From an uncultured Acholeplasmataceae bacterium (GTDB lineage Bacteria > Bacillota_I > Bacilli_A > Acholeplasmatales > Acholeplasmataceae), in contig CALKAH010000195.1 in the NCBI GenBank assembly GCA_937983315.1, forward strand, positions 1 through 12,923: 12,923 nucleotides of DNA. Direction: 5' to 3'. Shown piece by piece: positions 7,135 to 11,920 of the stretch. Positions within the stretch are counted from its first letter, which is position 1. Every line of letters starts with the position of its first letter. Both the position numbers and the translations under genes were made by a program. The notes below the pieces were generated by a model. The model did not search any database, was not told where the DNA came from, and was given only the letters and a program-made list of their open reading frames with translations.

Positions 7135-7436
7135 ACAATATCCTTGTCAGTATTGGTTTCCGTGACTTGTTTCACACGTTTTAACACGAAGTGAGCACAA
7201 TTCATACTGCATGATTCATTTAAATAGTCGGGAATGCGTTTGTATCCATTGGGACTCTTTGGATCTGAGTTAAAACCTTTGATACGTAAAATGCCGGATG
7301 ACATATCGCCAACCAAATATGTATAACGATCAAATGCGACATCAACATAACGTTCATTGAACTTGAGAAGGTCAAAACCTTCACGATAATTTTTGACCAA
7401 TTCAAATTGGCCAAAGGGGGTATCTATTAACATCAT
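7131..7436 (-). CDS. YutD family protein (DUF1027), unknown function
   Basis: 101 residues with the layout of the YutD/DUF1027 family of Firmicutes: an N-terminal strand FGQFELVKNYREGFDLLKFNERY, a central YLVGDMSSGILRIKGF, and a C-terminal cysteine pair in NESCSMNCAHFVLKR. The function is not established, and the two Cys suggest metal or redox involvement only as inference. The start ATG at 7436-7434 overlaps the ispDF stop as TAATG, and AGAAGG lies just upstream, so it is translated with ispDF. A second Met follows immediately. It is the last gene of the cdaA operon; no terminator was seen before the next promoter, so read-through into the NifU-like gene is likely. Confidence 0.85.
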   Translation of the reverse strand: MMLIDTPFGQFELVKNYREGFDLLKFNERYVDVAFDRYTYLVGDMSSGILRIKGFNSDPKSPNGYKRIPDYLNESCSMNCAHFVLKRVKQVTETNTDKDIV

Positions 7437-8560
7437 TACACCTTCTTGAGTAAGACGACTGCTTCAGCAGCCATCGCTTTTTGTTCACCAATCGCATCCA
7501 TTTTTTCATAGGTGGATGCTTTAATGCTGATTAAATCCATGGGAAGTGATAACAATTTGGACACACTTTCACGAATATTTTGAATGTGTGGGTTGAGTTT
7601 GGGGACTTCAGCGAAGATGGTTGCATCCACATTTGAAATCTGATAACCCTTTTCTTTCATCAACATGGCCACTTCTTTTAAAATGAGTTTAGAATCAATC
7701 CCTTTATATTTGGGATCTGTGTCCGGGAAGTGAGTACCTAAATCACCTAAAGCTAATCCGCCTAAAATGGATTCTGCAATCGCATGAAGTAAGACATCGG
7801 CATCACTGTGACCGAGCAGTCCCTTTTCAAAGGGGATCTCAATACCACCAAGCCATAATGGGCGTCCTTCAACGAGTTGGTGGATATCAAAGCTATGACC
7901 AATGCGCATGTGTTCATCCCTTTCTTGTAAGATGGCTTGAATATAGGCAAAGTCTTGGGGGTATGTGACTTTGATGTTCGGTTCATCGTTATGAATGAGG
8001 TGAATCTTTTCTTCTGGGTAGAAGACTTGATAGAGTGCAACATCATCATCATACGATTCCGGACTTCTTAAGTAAGCAAAACGTATTTTTTCGGTTAAAA
8101 AGGCTTGGGGGGTTTGAGCTAACACATAATCATCACGTTTGATTGAAGTAAGTCCATGAGATGTCATATGTTTTAAAGCGGACGTCACTTTTTCGCAAAG
8201 AAGAACAGCGTCGTGATATTCAAGTGATTTTTCGATGGATAAAATCGCATTTTTGGATATCAGTGGTCGTGCAGCATCATGAATGAAGACATAAGGTGTT
8301 TCGACTTCCTTGAGTCCATTCATCACAGACTCACTTCGCGTCTTTCCACCGATGACAAGTTTGATATCTTCCGTGACATATTTTCTTACCTGATTTAAAT
8401 CCTCTTTTGAGACAACTAAAACAATATGATGTCCCATCGCTTTAAATGTTTCCACACTATAGAGAAAGAGTGGTTTATGATTGACCTCATAGAGAATTTT
8501 GGATTGATTGAGTTTTGCTCTGGTTCCTGCACCAGCTGCAACAATAAGTGCTGTATTCAT
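7436..8560 (-). CDS. ispDF: Bifunctional IspD-IspF enzyme of the MEP isoprenoid pathway
   Basis: A 374-residue fusion. Residues 1-217 are IspD, which couples CTP and 2-C-methyl-D-erythritol 4-phosphate: ALIVAAGAGTRAKLNQSK at the nucleotide site, FIHDAARPL at 92-100, AQTPQAF at 148-154. Residues 218-374 are IspF, which forms 2-C-methyl-D-erythritol 2,4-cyclodiphosphate: SFDIH with zinc ligands D225 and H227, HSDADVLLHA with H259, and GDLGTHFPDTDPKYKG at 272-287. The junction (LQERDEHMRIGHSFDIH) is tight and has an internal Met at 218. IspD and IspF catalyse steps 3 and 5, so the fusion skips IspE, which is not in the window. AAGGGG lies 6 bases before the ATG. Confidence 0.95.
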   Translation of the reverse strand: MNTALIVAAGAGTRAKLNQSKILYEVNHKPLFLYSVETFKAMGHHIVLVVSKEDLNQVRKYVTEDIKLVIGGKTRSESVMNGLKEVETPYVFIHDAARPLISKNAILSIEKSLEYHDAVLLCEKVTSALKHMTSHGLTSIKRDDYVLAQTPQAFLTEKIRFAYLRSPESYDDDVALYQVFYPEEKIHLIHNDEPNIKVTYPQDFAYIQAILQERDEHMRIGHSFDIHQLVEGRPLWLGGIEIPFEKGLLGHSDADVLLHAIAESILGGLALGDLGTHFPDTDPKYKGIDSKLILKEVAMLMKEKGYQISNVDATIFAEVPKLNPHIQNIRESVSKLLSLPMDLISIKASTYEKMDAIGEQKAMAAEAVVLLKKV

Positions 8561-8563
8561 GGT

Positions 8564-9082
8564 TTACCCCTTGATTACATCATCAAGTCGTTCATCGTGA
8601 TGATCGATGTCAAATGTATCAACTTCTTGAAAATCATAGATAACACCAACCACGTGTTTCGGGCGATGGCGATTGAGATAATGATCATAATAGGCTTTTC
8701 CATAACCGATGCGATACTTAGATTGAGAGATGATCAGTGCAGGAGCAATCATGTAGTCAATATCTTTGATATCATCTGAATGTCCTTCTGGTTCCATCAC
8801 ACCAAACGTTGATTTAACCCACTTCATGGGTTTCGTATAAGGATAGAAATGAAGTCCATCCTTTTCGACTTTGGGAAACACAAATGTCTTATCATCTTTT
8901 AATAATGCAAGCACATTAATCTCACTTCCCATGGGATAGAAAAGTGCGACTGTTTTAGCTTGTTTGTAGCGAGGATCTGCTTGAATTTGTGCAACAATCA
9001 ATTGAGACTTTCTTAGAATTTCATCAGATGAAAGTGAGTTTCTTTTGGCAAGCATCAGCTTTCTTAATTCAGCTTTGGTCAT
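8564..9082 (-). CDS. 5-formyltetrahydrofolate cyclo-ligase
   Basis: 172 residues. The enzyme (MTHFS) uses ATP to turn 5-formyl-THF into 5,10-methenyl-THF and so rescues stored or inhibitory folate. The N-terminal KAELRKLMLAKRNSLS, the central VALFYPMGSEINV and the C-terminal RIGYGKAYYDHYL are family landmarks. The last differs slightly from the usual R-[LI]-G-x-G-x-G-[YF]-[YF]-D: the third Gly is Ala. The Asp often seen a few residues before it is Ser (ISQSKYR). The ATG overlaps the stop of the PAS-GGDEF gene as ATGA. AAGGA lies 9 bases upstream. Confidence 0.92.
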   Translation of the reverse strand: MTKAELRKLMLAKRNSLSSDEILRKSQLIVAQIQADPRYKQAKTVALFYPMGSEINVLALLKDDKTFVFPKVEKDGLHFYPYTKPMKWVKSTFGVMEPEGHSDDIKDIDYMIAPALIISQSKYRIGYGKAYYDHYLNRHRPKHVVGVIYDFQEVDTFDIDHHDERLDDVIKG

Positions 9083-10656
9083 GACACAATATCCTTATAG
9101 TAACAACCATGTGCAGAGAAGTTTGGATTTTCAGCAATCTTCAAGGCTTGGATAGCTGCTTGATAAAGTTGATGTTCTTCATGCGCATCACTGCCACCTA
9201 TTGCAATACCCGCAAAGACTTCTAACTCAACAGAAAGTGATCCATATTGCATAACAAGATTCAAAAATGTCTTATTCGACTTAATACCATTTTGCAAAAC
9301 ATCGATCTTTCTTGGATCGGTGATGGTCACTGCGAACTCAATCCCAGACATTCTAAAAATATTCCCCGATTCAGTCACGAAAGAAGTTCTCATTTTTTTG
9401 ATATATTCTGCCATAAGCATATTTCCCACTTCACGTCCATGAGTCTCATTGATCTTTGGCATATTCTTTAATTTGAAGACAACCAATTGGAAATATCGAT
9501 GCTCTCTAAATAACTTATTCATGGAGACCATCAAATCATTTTGGTCAGCAAGTAAATCAAGTTCATCGATGTTTGATGCCATAAAATGTTTTGTCTTCAT
9601 GGGATTAAGCGTACCCATGATGACCGCTGAATGTGTATCTTCGAATAGGCGTTTTCCTTTTTCTTTCATCCAGATGTAACGGCCATCAACCATGATGCGA
9701 TACGAGGTGCTATATTGTTTTTTATTAATTGTTAAATCGCCTAATAAAGCCAAATATTTCTTTAAATCTTCAGCTTCAATCAAACGTCTAAAATCGGTCA
9801 AGTCAAGTGTGTTACCTGGAAGATGGAGTGTTTCAACAAGTTTGTCGGATGCCCAAATGATGCGTTCATCAAGATCGATATAAAACAATCCTTCTTCGGA
9901 AATTTCAAGAGTTGCGATAAATTTGTGGCGAATGCTTTCAAGTTCAAGATTACGTTCTTGAAGCTCCTTTTCAACAGCGAGTAAATCAAAATTGGATTTC
10001 TTTTCACCCACACAAATACGCCCTTTATAACGTCCGAGTGCATATACCGGTTGCATCACCATGTGTAGAATCACAGGGTTACCATCAACATTTAAGAATG
10101 TCAATTCTTCGACTTCTGAGTCGCCAGGTTTTGCACGTTCTTTATAACCGAGGTAATAGCTTTCAAGTTGACGATTGTTGACTTCTTGGGTATTTAACTT
10201 TTGAAAGCGAATCGTTTTATTCCACATATTAAATAACTTTTTACCGATAACTTCATCCTTATCTAAACCCATTTCTTTGAGTAGCGATGAGGAAATATCT
10301 TTGATACGTTCTTTAGCATCAACGACATAATAAGTATTCCATCGTGAATTTTTAATCGATTTCACAAACAATTGATAGTGATTAGCTTTTAGTATTGCCG
10401 TTTTAAAAGACCCATATAGAAGAAGGATAAAAAGCGCATAGACAAAGAAATTGTATCCGATATAGATATCTTCATAAAGAGGATTATTTTTAATGGTTGT
10501 TTCATACATGACGAGAACCATGATCGAGACAGCAACGTTGAAAAAACCGATAACCAATCGGTTCTTTAAGACCTTCTCTGATTGAATACTTTGAATGATC
10601 ACCAAAAACAGCGTAAATGTGGTGATAATCAAAGGATAGATCGGATGTTGTAACAT
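9079..10656 (-). CDS. Membrane PAS-PAS protein with degenerate GGDEF domain
   Basis: 525 residues. Three predicted membrane helices lie at about 6-25, 33-51 and 64-84. A PAS-like domain spans about 106-218 and a second about 245-355, with a short coiled coil (VEKELQERNLELESIRHKF) between them. A GGDEF-fold domain covers about 370-520. The catalytic signature is lost: RMSGIEFAV at 435-443 replaces RxGGDEF, removing one metal-ligand Asp, and the other metal region reads FKLKNMPKINETHG instead of the usual LDIDxFKxIND. It is therefore unlikely to make c-di-GMP and more likely binds a nucleotide or acts as a scaffold. TM-PAS-degenerate GGDEF is the front half of the c-di-AMP phosphodiesterase GdpP, but no DHH/DHHA1 domain follows. 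It starts 4 bases after the preceding small gene. Confidence 0.85.
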   Translation of the reverse strand: MLQHPIYPLIITTFTLFLVIIQSIQSEKVLKNRLVIGFFNVAVSIMVLVMYETTIKNNPLYEDIYIGYNFFVYALFILLLYGSFKTAILKANHYQLFVKSIKNSRWNTYYVVDAKERIKDISSSLLKEMGLDKDEVIGKKLFNMWNKTIRFQKLNTQEVNNRQLESYYLGYKERAKPGDSEVEELTFLNVDGNPVILHMVMQPVYALGRYKGRICVGEKKSNFDLLAVEKELQERNLELESIRHKFIATLEISEEGLFYIDLDERIIWASDKLVETLHLPGNTLDLTDFRRLIEAEDLKKYLALLGDLTINKKQYSTSYRIMVDGRYIWMKEKGKRLFEDTHSAVIMGTLNPMKTKHFMASNIDELDLLADQNDLMVSMNKLFREHRYFQLVVFKLKNMPKINETHGREVGNMLMAEYIKKMRTSFVTESGNIFRMSGIEFAVTITDPRKIDVLQNGIKSNKTFLNLVMQYGSLSVELEVFAGIAIGGSDAHEEHQLYQAAIQALKIAENPNFSAHGCYYKDIVS

Positions 10657-10660
10657 GCTA

Positions 10661-10843
10661 TCACCAAGAAATTTCTAAGACGTACGTGATGACAAGAACT
10701 GCAAGGGTAATGAGGAAAGAGACGACATAAATCATCCATTTGTTTTTATTAAAGAATGTTGATGTTTTTTCAGCGATATTACGATTCGCAAATGCGCGAA
10801 GGGGTTCGAAAATAAAGGTTAAAATCTTTTTGATTGTGTTCAT
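10661..10843 (-). CDS. 60-residue single-helix membrane protein in the cdaA operon
   Basis: The first ~36 residues are basic and amphipathic (MNTIKKILTFIFEPLRAFAN), followed by one hydrophobic helix at about 37-56 (MIYVVSFLITLAVLVITYVL) and a five-residue tail. The layout suggests a tail-anchored protein with a cytoplasmic N-terminus, the reverse of CdaR, which has an N-terminal helix and extracellular YbbR domains. GAGGG lies 7 bases before the ATG. It is 10 bases after cdaA and 4 bases before the PAS-GGDEF gene, so it is clearly co-transcribed. No family is recognised. The tight spacing and good ribosome binding site argue that it is real. Confidence 0.75.
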   Translation of the reverse strand: MNTIKKILTFIFEPLRAFANRNIAEKTSTFFNKNKWMIYVVSFLITLAVLVITYVLEISW

Positions 10844-10853
10844 CGATCATCCC

Positions 10854-11600
10854 TCACTTCATAAACATATTGATGTATTCCATCAACTTGTCGCGATCAT
10901 TAATCTTGAGCATAATACCTTCAACAGCAATCGATACATTACCTGTTTCTTCAGAAACGATAATCGTCAAGCTATCGGTGATTTCGCTAATACCTAAACC
11001 TGCACGATGTCTTGAGCCCGTTGTTTTTTCGAAGTTTTGATTATCGGATAAAACAAAATATGCTCCGGCACATAAAATCGAGTCCCCGCGAATAATGACA
11101 GCGCCATCGTGAAGGGGTGTGTTTGGGGTAAAGATATTGATCAAGACTTCTTTTGACACTTCACTATTCATCATGATGGCACGTTCTGCATACTGATCAA
11201 GCGTGTTATGCTTTTCAATCGTCATTAACGCACCAATCGATTGACTCGATAAATACATCGCAGCATCAACAATGGCCTGCTTTGTACGTTCACTACCCAT
11301 AACCACATTTTCGTTTCTTGAGTCCGCTTTCCAAACAAACTCTAACGATCTTCTGATATCAGGAGCCATGATGACAATCATTAAAATAGGAAGCCATTCC
11401 GCGAGATAAGCAAGTGCCTTCGCACTGATTAAAAGGTCAAAGTAATTCGCAATTAATGCGAGTACATAGACCAAGATAAAGGAGGATGCTATCGAAAGCA
11501 TTCTCTTGTTTGATAATAAAAACTTGACGAGGAAAACGACGAGCACCCACACAAAGTAGGCATCGACAATGATCTTCCAGATCGGGATACCGAATAACAT
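10854..11600 (-). CDS. cdaA: Diadenylate cyclase CdaA
   Basis: CdaA makes c-di-AMP from two ATP. The messenger controls potassium and osmolyte transport and is tied to cell-wall homeostasis. The protein has 248 residues, slightly shorter than the B. subtilis type. Three membrane helices lie at about 10-28, 36-54 and 62-79, followed by a DAC domain at about 95-240. Both catalytic motifs are intact: DGA at 165-167 (TPLHDGAVII) and RHR at 197-199 (GSRHRAGLGISE). AAAGGAG lies 9 bases before the ATG. It heads the operon. In most Firmicutes the next genes are cdaR and glmM; neither is next here. The upstream gene, hflX, is divergent. Confidence 0.96.
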   Translation of the reverse strand: MLFGIPIWKIIVDAYFVWVLVVFLVKFLLSNKRMLSIASSFILVYVLALIANYFDLLISAKALAYLAEWLPILMIVIMAPDIRRSLEFVWKADSRNENVVMGSERTKQAIVDAAMYLSSQSIGALMTIEKHNTLDQYAERAIMMNSEVSKEVLINIFTPNTPLHDGAVIIRGDSILCAGAYFVLSDNQNFEKTTGSRHRAGLGISEITDSLTIIVSEETGNVSIAVEGIMLKINDRDKLMEYINMFMK

Positions 11601-11627
11601 ATCATCGCACTCCTTTTGACTACATCT

Positions 11628-11636
11628 ATTATATCA
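11628..11636 (-). promoter_or_regulatory. Extended -10 promoter of the cdaA operon
   Basis: The minus strand reads TGATATAAT, again an exact extended -10, 28 bases upstream of the cdaA ATG. The -35 position is poor. The predicted start near 11621 leaves a leader of about 20 bases carrying the AAAGGAG site. Confidence 0.6.
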
Positions 11637-11658
11637 TAACACCACATCAACAAAAGAT

Positions 11659-11723
11659 GATTTTATCACCATCGATTGCAGAACTTTGATAAAGCGTCTA
11701 TAATAAGGATGGTGATAAAAATC
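11659..11723. repeat. 15-bp inverted repeat flanking the hflX promoter
   Basis: GATTTTATCACCATC at 11659-11673 is the reverse complement of GATGGTGATAAAAATC at 11708-11723, except for one extra A. The left arm ends two bases before the hflX -35 and the right arm covers its predicted start site. The hexamer ATCACC, on either strand, occurs three times here (11665-11670, 11711-11716 reversed, 11721-11726). The layout would suit a repressor acting on hflX and possibly on cdaA. Confidence 0.55.
11676..11704 (+). promoter_or_regulatory. hflX: Sigma-A-like promoter of the hflX leader and hflX
   Basis: TTGCAG (11676-11681) and TATAAT (11699-11704) are separated by exactly 17 bases: a 4/6 -35 and a perfect -10. 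The start would be about 11711, so the transcript would begin in the hairpin at 11711-11726. The untranslated leader before hflX would be about 210 bases, far longer than those of the other genes in the window. Confidence 0.75.
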
Positions 11724-11726
11724 ACC
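11711..11726 (+). repeat. Perfect 6-4-6 hairpin or operator at the hflX mRNA 5' end
   Basis: GGTGAT-AAAA-ATCACC is a perfect inverted repeat starting at the predicted +1. In RNA it would be a 5'-terminal stem-loop that can protect mRNA from 5' decay. In DNA it would be a 16-bp operator for a dimeric repressor overlapping the start site. The sequence alone does not decide between the two. Confidence 0.55.
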
Positions 11727-11746
11727 AATCTTGAGGAGGTATTGAC

Positions 11747-11782
11747 ATGTCCACTGATTTAAATGTTTCATACACACACTAA
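11747..11782 (+). CDS. Putative 11-codon leader peptide upstream of hflX
   Basis: The ORF reads MSTDLNVSYTH and ends in TAA. GAGGAGGT at 11733-11740, 6 bases before the ATG, is the best Shine-Dalgarno in the window apart from that of tsaD, and is hard to explain without translation here. The predicted promoter places it about 36 bases into the transcript. A long stem-loop begins 2 bases after its stop codon. HflX-family genes are known in Listeria (hflXr) to be controlled by an upstream short ORF and attenuation under antibiotic stress, so a regulatory leader peptide is a reasonable inference. The peptide itself matches nothing I know. Confidence 0.6.
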   Translation: MSTDLNVSYTH

Positions 11783-11783
11783 T

Positions 11784-11847
11784 TGCCTATGGTCATGACA
11801 ATATGTTTTTCCCATCAAAAGACGTATTTTAAGCGTGATCCTAGGTA
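11784..11847 (+). promoter_or_regulatory. Long stem-loop in the hflX leader RNA
   Basis: The outer helix pairs 11784-11797 with 11834-11847: 12 pairs including two G-U, and two single-base bulges. The inner helix pairs 11800-11810 with 11818-11828: 11 pairs including two G-U, closing a 7-base loop. A small asymmetric internal loop separates them. No T-tract follows, so this is not a terminator by itself. A ribosome at the leader stop codon (11780-11782) would cover the base of the stem, so leader translation could switch the fold. The pairing was worked out by eye. Confidence 0.5.
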
Positions 11848-11863
11848 TTCTTCAGTCAATTGA
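11789..11863 (+). CDS. Possible second short ORF in the hflX leader (24 codons)
   Basis: ATG at 11789 opens a 24-residue frame (MVMTICFSHQKTYFKRDPRY and four more residues) ending in TGA at 11861-11863. It is in the same frame as the leader peptide and as hflX. It has no Shine-Dalgarno, begins 7 bases after the leader stop, and lies in the long stem-loop. It could be reached by re-initiation after the leader peptide, or be chance. Confidence 0.2.
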   Translation: MVMTICFSHQKTYFKRDPRYSSVN

Positions 11864-11874
11864 CAGCTCAGTTT

Positions 11875-11888
11875 TGCACACATGTGCA
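11875..11888 (+). promoter_or_regulatory. Short hairpin before the hflX ribosome binding site
   Basis: TGCAC-ACAT-GTGCA is a perfect 5-bp stem with a 4-base loop. A run of five Ts follows only 9 bases later (11898-11902), so it is a poor terminator on its own. It lies 22 bases upstream of AGAGGA at 11911-11916 and could be one partner in an alternative fold of the leader. Confidence 0.3.
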
Positions 11889-11920
11889 TCATGATGATTT
11901 TTAAAAAGAAAGAGGACTAT

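Noticed and set aside
9079..10656. Active diguanylate cyclase
   Set aside because: The GGDEF signature reads SGIEF and the second metal region also lacks its Asp residues, so catalysis is unlikely.
11780..11863. Recoded stop codons (TGA as Trp) joining the leader to hflX
   Set aside because: TGA is used as the terminal codon of cdaA, rimI, tsaB, tsaE and other genes here, and TAA also interrupts the frame, so the standard code applies.
11875..11902. Classical intrinsic terminator just before hflX
   Set aside because: The 5-bp stem is 9 bases away from only five Ts; this is too weak to call a terminator without a folding calculation.
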